Counted from the stretch's first letter, positions 7,385-16,146 are shown. The stretch is DNA of 39,190 nucleotides from Mesorhizobium sp. (GCF_017306585.1 NZ_JAFKIC010000150.1:1-39190); one strand, 5' to 3'. The notes: generated by a model from the letters alone, not told the origin. Program-made: numbers and translations.

Positions 7385-7406
7385 CCGAGGCCCGTTCGTG
7401 CCTCGG
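7385..7406 (+). terminator. Weak hairpin after relaxase gene
   Basis: A 7-bp stem (ccgaggc and complement) with an 8-base loop lies 31 bases after the relaxase stop. There is no T-tract, so termination here is uncertain. The rest of 7407-7613 shows no gene or clear repeat. Confidence 0.35.
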
Positions 7407-7613
7407 AAGGTAGAGGATCACTGGGATATCGTTGCGGGCCTCCGAAGCCGTAGGCTTTCGCATGGTTTGGCCAGAATCAGCGCTGCCCAAAAAAAGAAGG
7501 CTCTCCTTTAGTTCCTCTTCGTCACGACGAACGAACGGATACGAGTAGCGGAAAACGAACGGGCTCCGCGAAGTGCCCTTATAGCGCTTCGGTTCGGATA
7601 GCTGGCAACAGGG

Positions 7614-7811
7614 TCAAAAAGGGTTGGCTATTGCCCCGTTCAGGGGTCGGCACGTCCGTATGAGACTAGGGAAGACATTCTCTCCAGGACGTACCATCAC
7701 ATAGTCCTCGAAATGATACGGACCCATCTGCACGGGCTCCGAATTCTCAACGACGAAGCCTTGCGACTTGTAGAATGCGATGGCTGTCTCAGGTTTTCGT
7801 ACATTGATCAT
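7614..7811 (-). pseudogene. C-terminal fragment of a GNAT acetyltransferase gene
   Basis: The minus strand encodes PETAIAFYKSQGF followed by PVQMGPYHFEDYVMVRP. This is the usual end of a GNAT N-acetyltransferase: the A-x-x-F/L-Y-x-x-x-G-F helix-strand and the final D-Y-V-M strand. Only about 50 residues of the fold remain; the acetyl-CoA-binding loop and everything before it are absent, and sequence upstream of 7811 shows no relation to the family. A 65-residue frame could start at the ATG at 7811, but it would not make a working enzyme. It lies at the border between the mobilisation genes and the arsenic island, so it is probably a scar of the insertion or of a deletion. Confidence 0.6.
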
Positions 7812-7903
7812 ATCATCGCCTTCGCACGGGTTCATCCGTTCCGATATTGCGCTTCTGCCTGAAGCTACTAGCATTGCGCTATATCCAAGGAACAACAACG
7901 ACC

Positions 7904-8713
7904 ATGCGTGACCAAACAGAAAATGCTTCTCGACAGAAGAGCATGTTTGCCTCCTTTGTCGGGGGTGGAACGATAGGCGCTCTCGGTGGCCTGATCGGTC
8001 TTGGAGGGGCAGAGTTTCGCTTGCCGCTGCTGATTGGCCTCTTCGGTTTCCCGGCCTTGGAAGCAGTGATCCTAAACAAGGCAATGAGCCTCTTGGTGGT
8101 GGCGTCAGCATTGCCCTTCCGGGCGCGCGCTGTGCCGGTTGAACAGGTAGCAACGCATTGGCCGGTTATCGTCAACCTTCTCGCCGGCAGTTTGATCGGC
8201 GCGTGGTTCGGCGCCGGATGGGCAACTCGCCTGAAATCAGAGACCCTCTATCGGGTAATTTCAGTGATGCTATTGATCATCGCTGTCGTGCTGGTTTTCG
8301 GTCACGATGCGAACGCCGGAACAGCATTGCTTGCAGGGCCCGCGCTCATAGTTGCTGGCGTCTTCGCTGGGTTCGTGATTGGTGTCATCGCTGCTTTGCT
8401 TGGGGTGGCGGGCGGCGAGTTGTTGATTCCAACGCTTATGCTGCTGTTCGGCATCGACATCAAACTGGCAGGCAGTCTCTCCTTGGCGGTGAGTCTGCCG
8501 ACGATGCTGGTTGGGTTCGTGCGGTATAGCCAGGATCAAAGTTTTTCCGTATTGGGCCGTAACCGCATTTTTCTGCTTGTAATGGCTGCTGGCTCTGTCG
8601 TCGGGACTTTCCTCGGTGGCCAGTTGCTCGGCCTTATTCCAAGTGCGCTGCTGCTTCCCTTGCTTTCCGTGATCTTGGTGTTGTCGGCGATTAAGGTCTG
8701 GCGCCACAGCTAG
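7904..8713 (+). CDS. TSUP family membrane exporter (TauE/SafE)
   Basis: A 269-residue protein with about eight hydrophobic segments. It opens with the TSUP repeat GGGTIGALGGLIGLGGAEFRLP and repeats it in the second half as GVIAALLGVAGGELLIPTL, the inverted-repeat signature of sulfite/anion exporter TauE/SafE proteins. The ATG at 7904 is preferred to the one at 7847 because aagga lies upstream and the earlier 19 residues are not membrane-like. The family moves small sulfur-containing or organic anions across the inner membrane, and the substrate here is unknown. It lies about 100 bases ahead of aioX in the same direction. A role in anion traffic linked to arsenite oxidation is only a guess from position. 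Confidence 0.85.
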   Translation: MRDQTENASRQKSMFASFVGGGTIGALGGLIGLGGAEFRLPLLIGLFGFPALEAVILNKAMSLLVVASALPFRARAVPVEQVATHWPVIVNLLAGSLIGAWFGAGWATRLKSETLYRVISVMLLIIAVVLVFGHDANAGTALLAGPALIVAGVFAGFVIGVIAALLGVAGGELLIPTLMLLFGIDIKLAGSLSLAVSLPTMLVGFVRYSQDQSFSVLGRNRIFLLVMAAGSVVGTFLGGQLLGLIPSALLLPLLSVILVLSAIKVWRHS

Positions 8714-8758
8714 GAACTGGTCGCCGATCCTTGCTCGCAGCGCTATTCTTTCCATACA

Positions 8759-8803
8759 TCTCGCACCTATCCGTACTTCTGGATAGATTGAAGCTGTGCG
8801 AGA
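8759..8803 (+). promoter_or_regulatory. Two-tier stem-loop before aioX
   Basis: The outer stem tctcgcac (8759-8766) pairs with 8796-8803. Directly inside it, ctatcc (8767-8772) pairs with ggatag (8781-8786) around an 8-base loop. The outer arm ends at the edge of the purine-rich ribosome-binding sequence (gaatgaagg) of aioX, so the structure could limit aioX translation, or end the TSUP transcript. There is no T-run. Confidence 0.45.
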
Positions 8804-8819
8804 ATGAAGGCAGGCATTC

Positions 8820-9695
8820 GTGCCAACCCACATCCAACCTGGTCGGCGGACGGTTCTCAAAGCTGCTGTGGGCGGCTTTGCACTGTTGAGCTTTCCACGA
8901 AAGCTGTTGGCCGAAGTCGCGCCCTTTCAATTCGGACTTACCCCGGTTTTCCTCTCCAATGATCTGGAGCTTCTTGGCCACCTCAGGGCATATCTCAGTG
9001 CGAAGTTAGATAGCCCAGTCGAGCTGGTGACGCGGCGGACCTATCAGGAAATCACTGCGCTGCTCGTGTCGGGTGAAATCCATGCCGCCTGGATCTGCGG
9101 TTACCCCTATGTGCAATACAAAGCCGATCTCGACCTGGTCGCGACACCCGTCTGGCACGGCAAACCACTCTACCAGTCCTACTTGATCGCGGCAGCTGGG
9201 CGCACGGTCGACGACTGGCACGGGCTCGCCGGCGACGTTCACGCCTTCTCGGATCCCGACTCGAACTCCGGTTTCCTGGTCACTCGGGCGTTGCTCGCCG
9301 AAAACAAGGCGCTGCCGGAGGCGTTTTTCAAAAGGACCTTCTTCACCTACGGACACCGCAACGTCATCCGTGCCGTGGCCTCGGGATTGGCGCAGTCCGG
9401 CAGCGTTGACGGCTATGTTTATGAGGTCATGCGCGAGACCGAACCCGACCTGGTCAAGCAGACCAAGATTGTCCGCAAGTCGGAATGGCTCGGCTTTCCG
9501 CCAGTGGCGTCTCCGAAGTCGCTCGCCGGCGACGCGCGCGTCAGGGCGCTGCAACAGGCGTTGGTGTCGATGAACAAAGATCCGGAAGGAATGAAGGTCC
9601 TTAGCCTGCTGCGCCTGGACGGCTTTGCCGCAACCGATCCGTCTCTGTTCGACACCATAGCTGCCAAGGTCGAGACCGTGAGACAGTTCGGATGA
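8820..9695 (+). CDS. aioX: Periplasmic arsenite-binding protein AioX
   Basis: A 291-residue protein from a GTG start with gaagg upstream. It begins with a twin-arginine-like signal (GRRTVLKAAVGGFALLSF), so it is exported. The rest is a phosphonate/PhnD-type periplasmic binding fold: EVAPFQFGLTPVFLSND, then SGEIHAAWICGYPYVQY, then FSDPDSNSGFLVTRALL. In characterised Agrobacterium-type systems AioX binds As(III) and presents it to AioS, and a conserved cysteine is needed. Cys93 in AWICGYPY is the natural candidate here and appears to be the only cysteine in the mature part. The stop codon overlaps the aioS start by four bases. First gene of the regulatory aioXSR unit. Confidence 0.92.
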   Translation: MPTHIQPGRRTVLKAAVGGFALLSFPRKLLAEVAPFQFGLTPVFLSNDLELLGHLRAYLSAKLDSPVELVTRRTYQEITALLVSGEIHAAWICGYPYVQYKADLDLVATPVWHGKPLYQSYLIAAAGRTVDDWHGLAGDVHAFSDPDSNSGFLVTRALLAENKALPEAFFKRTFFTYGHRNVIRAVASGLAQSGSVDGYVYEVMRETEPDLVKQTKIVRKSEWLGFPPVASPKSLAGDARVRALQQALVSMNKDPEGMKVLSLLRLDGFAATDPSLFDTIAAKVETVRQFG

Positions 9696-11146
9696 GCATG
9701 GCGCAACGACTGCGAGCGATCCCTGTTTCTTACCGTGTGCCGGTGATGGTGGCGCTGCTGATGGTTGTTATCAGCGCCGTCATATCTGAGCGTGTGCTCG
9801 ACCGCCTGTCGCATACGCAAAAGACCTATCTGGACGGACTTGCGGAGACCTATCTCGACGGATTGTCCTCGGCGGTGGTGCCGGCGGTGTTGCGCCAGGA
9901 CGTTTGGGAAGTCTATGACGCCCTCGATCGGTCTTCGTCCTCGTATGAGGCGCTCTCTCCCGTCGAAACGGTTGTGACTGGTGCCGATGGTCGAGTTTTG
10001 GCGGCAACCGATCCCACCCGCATGGCCACGTTCTCGCAGCTGCCGGACAGTTACCGCAAACGCTACGGCCCCGGCATTGTGACGATCGACGAGGCGACGT
10101 CGACCGGGTTTGCCAAGCGGGACCTGGTGTATCAAGGTCAGTCCATTGGGACGATTCACGCCACTTTCGATGTCTCGCACCTGTTCGCCGAGCGACGTGA
10201 GATTCTGGTGACGCTGCTGATCACCAACGGCGTGCTGGCGGTGCTGTTTTCGCTCGGTGGCTTCCTGATCGTAAGACAGATGATCGCGCCTATGCGGATC
10301 CTCGAGAACCACATGCGGTCAGCGGCCGACGGGGTTGCAGAGCCAATATCCCAAAACCAAATCCCCAAAGGGGATAGCGAAGTGGCAGGCCTGTTTAGGG
10401 GATATAACACCCTGGTCCAAGCCGAACGCGAGCGCGCGAATTTCGCGATGCAACTCGCCGAGGAAGAAAAGCTGTCCAGCCTGGGGCGCCTTGCATCCGG
10501 CATGGCGCACGAGATCAACAACCCGCTGGGCGGGCTGTTCAACGCCCTCGACACGCTGAAAAAACACGGTGAGACACCCGGCGTCCGGGACACGTCCATA
10601 AGCCTGATCGAGCGCGGCCTTGCCGGCATCCGGGACGTGGTAGAAGCGGCCCTATCTACCTACCGGCCAGAACGCTCGCACCGCCCGTTGTCGGCCGACG
10701 ACCTTGACGACGTTCGCCTCCTGCTGAAACCCGAACTGCACCGCAAGCGTCAGCGCCTGGATTGGGAAATCATCTGGAACGACATGCCTGAATTGCCGGT
10801 GAGGGGAGGGCCTGTGCGTCAGGCCGTGCTGAACCTCCTGCTGAATGCCAGCACGGTTACCCCAGAGGGCGGAGCGCTCTCGCTGAAGGCAAACAGCTCT
10901 GGAGACGAACTGAACATTGAAATCGGCGACCATGGTCCCGGTATCCCGCCCGACATCGCGGGGATTCTCGTCGACAGCGATCCAGGTCCCGCTGTCCGGG
11001 CCGGCCGCGGCTTGGGTCTCTGGATGGTTCGTCGTGTCGTCGACGATCTTGGCGGGTCTGCCGCGATCACCAAAAGGGAAGGGGGAGGGACGGCGGTCAC
11101 GCTGACCATTCCCTTCGAAAGGGAGACCAAATCCAATGCAGCCTGA
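9692..11146 (+). CDS. aioS: Sensor histidine kinase AioS
   Basis: A 484-residue membrane kinase. TM1 is at about 16-36, a periplasmic region follows to about 168, TM2 is at about 170-192 (LLITNGVLAVLFSLGGFLIV), then a HAMP-like linker. The H-box LASGMAHEINNPLGG carries phospho-acceptor His273. The ATPase domain shows NLLLNAS (N-box from 381), GDHGPGIP and GRGLGLWMV. It should autophosphorylate when AioX is loaded with As(III) and pass the phosphate to AioR. The four-base overlap with aioX and eleven-base overlap with aioR indicate one tightly coupled operon. Confidence 0.93.
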   Translation: MSMAQRLRAIPVSYRVPVMVALLMVVISAVISERVLDRLSHTQKTYLDGLAETYLDGLSSAVVPAVLRQDVWEVYDALDRSSSSYEALSPVETVVTGADGRVLAATDPTRMATFSQLPDSYRKRYGPGIVTIDEATSTGFAKRDLVYQGQSIGTIHATFDVSHLFAERREILVTLLITNGVLAVLFSLGGFLIVRQMIAPMRILENHMRSAADGVAEPISQNQIPKGDSEVAGLFRGYNTLVQAERERANFAMQLAEEEKLSSLGRLASGMAHEINNPLGGLFNALDTLKKHGETPGVRDTSISLIERGLAGIRDVVEAALSTYRPERSHRPLSADDLDDVRLLLKPELHRKRQRLDWEIIWNDMPELPVRGGPVRQAVLNLLLNASTVTPEGGALSLKANSSGDELNIEIGDHGPGIPPDIAGILVDSDPGPAVRAGRGLGLWMVRRVVDDLGGSAAITKREGGGTAVTLTIPFERETKSNAA

Positions 11147-12479
11147 TCCAGCACGCATAGGTCTCGTCGAAGATGACCCCGTAATGGGAGGGTCGATCGT
11201 TCAACGCCTCGAGCTCGAGGGTTGGCGCGTGACCTGGTGGCAGTCTGGACGGGACGCCATTTCCGGCATTGAAGGTCTCTCCGATGCCCTCGATCTGGTG
11301 ATTTGCGACATCCGTCTCCCGGATATTTCGGGCGAGGTCGTTTTCAATGAGCTTGCCAACCTGCCGAACTCGCCGCCCTTCATGTTCGTCACCAGCCAGG
11401 GTGAGATTGATCAGGCGGTTCGTCTGATGCGGTCCGGCGCCGTTGATTTCATGACCAAGCCATTCGCAATGGATGAATTCCTGCGGCGTATCGATGCGGG
11501 ACGGCGCACAACCCACAGCCAACTCCGGCTGAAGGGTTATTTTCTGGGGGAGTCGACCGCCATCCAGCACGCCGAAGACCTGTTGCGCCGCTATGCCGGC
11601 CATGATCTGCCCGTCTTGATTGCCGGCGAGACCGGCTCCGGCAAGGAAGTCGCCGCGCGCCTTCTCCACGAGGTTTCGCCTCGGAGTGCCGAGCCCTTTA
11701 TCGCCGTGAATTGTGCAGCAATCCCGGCCGAGCTGCTTGAGAGCGAGATCTTCGGACACGAGAAGGGGGCGTTTACCGGCGCCCAGCAACGGCACCTCGG
11801 CTACGCCGAGCGAGCCGGGAAGGGCACGCTGTTTCTCGATGAGATTGGCGACATGCCAATGCCCCTACAGGCCAAGCTCCTGAGGCTGATCGAGGACGGC
11901 AGCTTCAACCGGGTCGGTGGCGAGGCTCCCTGCAAATTTCGCGCGCGTGTCGTCTCCGCCACCCATCGCGACCTTGCACAGCGTGGCGGATCGTCTGGCT
12001 TCCGCGAAGATCTCTATTTCCGGCTTGCCGTGTTGCCGGTGACGATCCCGCCTTTGCGCGAGCGACACGAGGACATCACCTGGCTACTCGACCGGTTTCT
12101 TGAAAATGCGGTCAGCCGGTCTGATGTCCGGATCCGGGGGTTCAGCGCGTTGGCCCAGGAAGCTGCGCTTGCCTATCCTTGGCCGGGAAATGTGCGGGAA
12201 CTCCGGAACCGGGTCGAGCGAGCGGTTGCCTTGTCGACCAGCGAATGGATCATGCCCGGTGACTTGTTCCCGGAGCGGGCGGTAAAATCAGGGAATACGA
12301 CATTCGCTCCCCTCGCCGATGTTCGCGACGCGGCCGAGCGACGCCAGATCGAGCGGGCGCTGGACGAAACCGGCGGTCAAATTGCGAAGGCCGCCGGCCT
12401 GCTTGCGGTCTCGCGGACCACGCTTTGGGAGAAAATGACGCGGCTCGGACTGGCCGATCGGGCGCGTTCGACTTCCTGA
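11136..12479 (+). CDS. aioR: Sigma-54-dependent response regulator AioR
   Basis: A 447-residue NtrC-family activator. The receiver domain (1-120) has acidic pocket EDD, phospho-acceptor Asp58 in VICDIRLPD and Lys108. The AAA+ domain has Walker A GETGSGKE at 164-171, the sigma-54 contact loop GAFTGA at 211-216 and Walker B GTLFLDEIGD near 230-239. The C-terminal Fis-type helix-turn-helix includes GQIAKAAGLLAVSRTTLWEKM. It should activate the sigma-54 promoter that lies just downstream, before aioB. The start codon is inside the aioS gene, with no separate promoter visible. Confidence 0.95.
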   Translation: MQPDPARIGLVEDDPVMGGSIVQRLELEGWRVTWWQSGRDAISGIEGLSDALDLVICDIRLPDISGEVVFNELANLPNSPPFMFVTSQGEIDQAVRLMRSGAVDFMTKPFAMDEFLRRIDAGRRTTHSQLRLKGYFLGESTAIQHAEDLLRRYAGHDLPVLIAGETGSGKEVAARLLHEVSPRSAEPFIAVNCAAIPAELLESEIFGHEKGAFTGAQQRHLGYAERAGKGTLFLDEIGDMPMPLQAKLLRLIEDGSFNRVGGEAPCKFRARVVSATHRDLAQRGGSSGFREDLYFRLAVLPVTIPPLRERHEDITWLLDRFLENAVSRSDVRIRGFSALAQEAALAYPWPGNVRELRNRVERAVALSTSEWIMPGDLFPERAVKSGNTTFAPLADVRDAAERRQIERALDETGGQIAKAAGLLAVSRTTLWEKMTRLGLADRARSTS

Positions 12480-12498
12480 ACCTTCGGCAGTGCAGCAT

Positions 12499-12514
12499 GT
12501 TCGGGTTTCCGAAC
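12499..12514. promoter_or_regulatory. Candidate AioR upstream activating site
   Basis: The inverted repeat gttcgggtttccgaac (6-bp arms, 4-base spacer) lies 63 bases upstream of the -24 element of the aioB promoter, a usual distance for an enhancer-binding protein. It is the clearest dyad between aioR and aioB. Binding by AioR is inferred, not shown. Confidence 0.5.
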
Positions 12515-12576
12515 GTGGCGGACAATTTCCAGCTGTTTCCTCCGTCCTGTTGCGGCGAAACCAACGGTTTCTGCGG

Positions 12577-12593
12577 TTGGCACACGCATTGCA
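12577..12593 (+). promoter_or_regulatory. Sigma-54 promoter of the aioBA operon
   Basis: ttggcac, a 5-base spacer acgca, then ttgca gives exact GG/GC spacing and an almost perfect match to the sigma-54 consensus (TTGGCAC-N5-TTGCA). Transcription would start about 12 bases further on, near 12605, leaving a 29-base leader before the aioB ATG. The AioR GAFTGA loop encoded just upstream fits this promoter class. Confidence 0.93.
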
Positions 12594-12633
12594 AAGCTCC
12601 TGGCGACAAGGTTTCGCCAAATGGGAGGATTGC

Positions 12634-13161
12634 ATGGATCGCTGCAACAAGCTGGTCGACGTCGGCCGCCGTCAATTTCTGCGGGGAGGGGCATTCGCCG
12701 CCGCAGGCATGGCCACAGCCGTGGCACTACCGGTTCAAGCGCAGACCAAGGCTGCCCCCGGGCTCGCTCTCGTTGAATACCCCTCAAACAAGTTGGCCAA
12801 CATAGTCGATTTGAAGCCGAACGAACCTTTCGAAGTCGGCTATCCGGATGAAAACGCCCCCGGCGTGCTGCTGAAACTTGGCACAAAGGTGGAAGGCGGT
12901 GCGGGCCCGGATGGTGACATCGTCGGGTTCTCGACGACCTGCCCTCACAAGGGCTTTCCGCTGAATTACAACGCGGATGATCATTCCTTCAACTGCCCCG
13001 GCCACTACTCGCGTTTCGACGCCGACGCCGGCGGCCAGCAGATCTGGGGCCAGTCCACCGCCAACCTTCCCCAATACGCGCTGCGCGTCGATGCCAAGGG
13101 CGACATCTACGCCGAAGGCGTCGACGAGCTTCTTTATGGCCGCCTGAGCAACGTACTTTAA
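12634..13161 (+). CDS. aioB: Arsenite oxidase small (Rieske) subunit
   Basis: 175 residues from the ATG at 12634. This start is chosen because gggagga lies directly upstream and the twin-arginine signal GRRQFLRGG then falls near the N-terminus. The [2Fe-2S] ligands are Cys103 and His105 (CPHKG) and Cys121 and His124 (CPGHYS). Positions 108 (Phe) and 123 (Gly) replace the cysteines that form a disulfide in the betaproteobacterial enzyme, as known for the NT-26-type alphaproteobacterial form. The subunit carries electrons from the AioA molybdenum/3Fe-4S centres to cytochrome c, and its Tat signal exports the folded AioBA pair to the periplasm. First gene behind the sigma-54 promoter, 14 bases before aioA. 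Confidence 0.95.
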   Translation: MDRCNKLVDVGRRQFLRGGAFAAAGMATAVALPVQAQTKAAPGLALVEYPSNKLANIVDLKPNEPFEVGYPDENAPGVLLKLGTKVEGGAGPDGDIVGFSTTCPHKGFPLNYNADDHSFNCPGHYSRFDADAGGQQIWGQSTANLPQYALRVDAKGDIYAEGVDELLYGRLSNVL

Positions 13162-13175
13162 GGGAGGATCGGATC

Positions 13176-15638
13176 ATGGCTTACAAACGTCACGTCGCCC
13201 GTCTGCCGATCATTCCGGCCGACGCCAAGAAACAAAACGTCACCTGCCACTACTGCATCGTTGGCTGCGGCTACCATGCCTACACCTGGCCGGCCAACAA
13301 GCAGGGCGGCACAGAAGCCGCTTCGAACGCTTTCGGGGTCGACCTGTCCCAGCAGCAGCCTGCCGAGACCGATGCCTGGTATGCGCCCTCGATGTACAAC
13401 ATCGTCAAGCAGGACGGGCAGGACGTGCACATCGTCCTCAAGCCCGATTCCGAGTGTGTGGTGAACTCTGGCCTCGGCTCGGTTCGCGGCGCCCGCATGG
13501 GCGAACTACGCTATTCAACCGCCCGCGGCTCCCAGCAGCAGCGGTTGACCAGCCCGATGGTCTGGCGCTACGGGCAAATGCAGCCAACCTCGTGGGATGA
13601 CGCTCTGGACCTTGTGGCGCGGGTCACGGCGGCTGTCATCAAGGACCAGGGCGAAGACGGGTTGTTCGTCTCCGTGTTCGATCATGGCGGCTCGGCCGGC
13701 GGCTATGAAAACACCTGGGGCACGGGCAAGCTCTACTTCGGCGCGATGAAAATCAAGAACATCCGGATTCACAACCGGCCGGCCTATAACTCTGAAGTCC
13801 ATGCCACGCGCGATATGGGCGTCGGCGAGCTCAACAACTGCTACGAGGACGCCGAGCTGGCAGATACCATCGTCTCGGTCGGCAACAATCCGCTCGAAAC
13901 CCAGACTAACTATTTCCTCAACCATTGGATTCCGAATCTGCGTGGAACGTCCGTGGACAAGAAGAAAGCGCAGTTGCCGGGCGAGCCCCATGCCAACGCG
14001 CGCATCATCTTCGTCGACCCGCGTCGCACGGTTTCGATCAACGCGGCCGAGGCCGAGGCCGGCAAAGACAACGTCATGCACCTGGCCATCAACTCCGGCA
14101 CGGACATGGTGCTGTTCAACGCCTGGCTGACCGAGATCGCCGCCAAGGGCTGGGTCGACAAGGCCTTCATCGACGCATCCACCAAGGATTTCGATAAGAC
14201 TGTCGACGCCAACAAGACCTCTCTCGAAGATGCGGCGAAGATCACCGGTCTGACCGTCGACCAGATAAAGCAGTCGGCAGCGTGGATTGCCGAGCCCAAG
14301 GAAGGCAAGCGCCGGCGCACGATGATCGCCTACGAAAAGGGCCTGATCTGGGGCAACGACAACTACCGCACCAATGCGGCGCTGGTGAACGTGGCGTTGG
14401 CAACCGGCAACGTCGGCCGCGAGGGCGGTGGCTGCGTGCGCATGGGTGGCCACCAGGAGGGCTATGTACGTCCCTCCGACGCCCATGTCGGCAAGCCGGC
14501 CGCTTACGTCGACAAGCTGCTCATCGAAGGCAAGGGCGGTGTTCACCACATCTGGGCCTGCGATCACTACAAGACCACCCTGAACGCCCACCAGTTCAAC
14601 ATGGTCTACAAGAAGCGTACCGACATCGTGAAGGACGCTATGAACGCGGTGCCTTATGGCGATCGCGACGCAATGGTGAAGGCGATCACCGACGCGATCA
14701 AGGCTGGTGGGCTTTTCTCCGTCGACGTCGACATCATCCCATCGAAGATCGGTGCGGCCAGCCACGTTTGGTTGCCGGCGGCCGAGTCCGGCGAGATGAA
14801 CCTCACCTCGATGAACGGTGAGCGCAGGATGCGGCTGGTCGAGCGCTACATGGACCCACCCGGCACCGCCAAACCGGATTGCCTCATCGCTGCAGGCATC
14901 GCCCAGAACATGGAGAGAGTTATCCGTGCGTCGGGGAATGCCAAATATGCCGACCAGTTCAAGGGGTTCGACTGGAAGACCGAGGAAGACGCGTTCATGG
15001 ACGGCTATCACTTGAACGCCAAGGGAGGCGAAAACGTCACCTATGAGCGCCTCCGTGCCATGGGCAACAATGGCTTCCAGGAGCCGTCGACCGCCTTCGA
15101 AGGTGGCAAGATCGTCGGCACCAAGCGGCTCTATACTGATGGCAAGTTCGGAACGAAGGACGGCAAGGCGACCTTCATGGAGGCCGCTTGGCGCGGCCTG
15201 CAGGCCCCGGGCAAGGAGGAGCAGAAGAAAAACAACAAGTTCCTCATCAACAACGGACGCGCCAACCTCGTCTGGCAGAACGCTTTCCTCGACCAGGACA
15301 GCGAATTTGTAATGGACCGCTGGCCCTACCCGTTCATTCAGATCAGTCCCGACGATATGAAGGAGCTTGGCCTGAACAACGGCGACCTCGTCGAGGTCTA
15401 CAATGAAAGCGGCTCGACCCAGGCCATGGCGTATCCGACGCCAACCGCCAAGAAAGGCGAGACCTTCATGCTGTTTGGGTTCCCGACCGGCGTGGTGGGG
15501 AACGCCATCAATGCGGGCACCAACGAGCTGATCCTGCCGAATTACAAACAGACGTGGGCCAACATCCGGAAGATCTCGGATGCTCCTGAAGGTGTGAAGC
15601 ATCTCTCCTTCAAATCCACGGAATATCAGGCGGGCTAA
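13176..15638 (+). CDS. aioA: Arsenite oxidase large (molybdopterin) subunit
   Basis: An 820-residue member of the DMSO-reductase superfamily, the usual length for AioA. CHYCIVGC (Cys24, Cys27, Cys31) binds the cluster; the C-x2-C-x3-C spacing at the N-terminus is that of AioA, which holds a [3Fe-4S] cluster. Pterin-binding stretches include VSVGNNPLETQTNYF and the C-terminal NNGDLVEVYNESGSTQAMA. It oxidises As(III) to As(V) in the periplasm. There is no signal peptide, consistent with export as a complex with Tat-targeted AioB. An aagggaggatcgg sequence precedes the ATG. Intact, with no frameshift seen. Confidence 0.97.
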   Translation: MAYKRHVARLPIIPADAKKQNVTCHYCIVGCGYHAYTWPANKQGGTEAASNAFGVDLSQQQPAETDAWYAPSMYNIVKQDGQDVHIVLKPDSECVVNSGLGSVRGARMGELRYSTARGSQQQRLTSPMVWRYGQMQPTSWDDALDLVARVTAAVIKDQGEDGLFVSVFDHGGSAGGYENTWGTGKLYFGAMKIKNIRIHNRPAYNSEVHATRDMGVGELNNCYEDAELADTIVSVGNNPLETQTNYFLNHWIPNLRGTSVDKKKAQLPGEPHANARIIFVDPRRTVSINAAEAEAGKDNVMHLAINSGTDMVLFNAWLTEIAAKGWVDKAFIDASTKDFDKTVDANKTSLEDAAKITGLTVDQIKQSAAWIAEPKEGKRRRTMIAYEKGLIWGNDNYRTNAALVNVALATGNVGREGGGCVRMGGHQEGYVRPSDAHVGKPAAYVDKLLIEGKGGVHHIWACDHYKTTLNAHQFNMVYKKRTDIVKDAMNAVPYGDRDAMVKAITDAIKAGGLFSVDVDIIPSKIGAASHVWLPAAESGEMNLTSMNGERRMRLVERYMDPPGTAKPDCLIAAGIAQNMERVIRASGNAKYADQFKGFDWKTEEDAFMDGYHLNAKGGENVTYERLRAMGNNGFQEPSTAFEGGKIVGTKRLYTDGKFGTKDGKATFMEAAWRGLQAPGKEEQKKNNKFLINNGRANLVWQNAFLDQDSEFVMDRWPYPFIQISPDDMKELGLNNGDLVEVYNESGSTQAMAYPTPTAKKGETFMLFGFPTGVVGNAINAGTNELILPNYKQTWANIRKISDAPEGVKHLSFKSTEYQAG

Positions 15639-15651
15639 GCCCAACGGATTT

Positions 15652-15679
15652 CTGCCGCGAGCCGCGCTGCTCGCGGCAG
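15652..15679 (+). promoter_or_regulatory. Strong stem-loop between aioA and cytochrome c gene
   Basis: An 11-bp perfect stem (ctgccgcgagc and complement) with a 6-base loop lies 14 bases after the aioA stop. No T-run follows, so it more likely protects the aioBA mRNA from 3' decay or lowers read-through into the cytochrome gene than acts as a full terminator. Confidence 0.65.
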
Positions 15680-15720
15680 CTGTCATGTCGTTATTCTTAC
15701 GGAAAACGGAGAGTTCCCGC

Positions 15721-16098
15721 GTGAAATATCTTTTCGTCGGCGCCACCATGGTTTTGGCGCTCCTGCCACCGGTCGCCCGAGCCCAGGATATCGAAGCCGG
15801 CAAGGTGGTCTTCAAAAAATGCGCCGCCTGTCACAACGCCGATACCGACGCCAATAAAGTCGGGCCAACCTTGAAGGGCGTCGTCGGGCGGACGGCCGGG
15901 ACTGCCCCAGGCTATTCGTATTCAAAAGCCATGAAGGATGCCGGTGCCGCAGGCTTGGTCTGGGATGAGCCGAACCTGACGGAATATCTGGCCAACCCCA
16001 AGGCGAAAGTGCCAACGAACAAAATGGGGTTCCCTGGCCTCAAGAATCCCGACGACATCAAGAACGTCATCGCCTATCTCAAGAGTGTATCTGGCTAG
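15721..16098 (+). CDS. Periplasmic c-type cytochrome, electron acceptor of AioBA
   Basis: The GTG at 15721 (after cggagag) gives 125 residues starting MKYLFVGATMVLALLPPVARAQ, a clean Sec signal peptide with an A-x-A-type cleavage site; an upstream ATG at 15685 would spoil the signal. The mature protein begins DIEAGKVVFKKCAACH, with the CxxCH haem site, and has the class I fold ending NVIAYLKSVSG. The axial methionine is probably that in NKMGFPG. It should take electrons from the Rieske subunit and deliver them to a terminal oxidase. Cytochromes of this type follow aioBA in many alphaproteobacteria. Confidence 0.93.
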   Translation: MKYLFVGATMVLALLPPVARAQDIEAGKVVFKKCAACHNADTDANKVGPTLKGVVGRTAGTAPGYSYSKAMKDAGAAGLVWDEPNLTEYLANPKAKVPTNKMGFPGLKNPDDIKNVIAYLKSVSG

Positions 16099-16146
16099 AA
16101 ACCTTACGCCGTTGCGTTTCGTGACAAACGCGAGGGAGGAGCGATC

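Noticed and set aside
8714-8819. Sigma-54 promoter before aioX
   Set aside because: No GG-N10-GC pair with flanking consensus was found; the only good sigma-54 site is before aioB.
13515-15815. Open minus-strand frame of 766 codons
   Set aside because: Lies antisense to aioA, whose motifs are clear; the long frame comes from high GC codon use and its protein has no recognisable domain.
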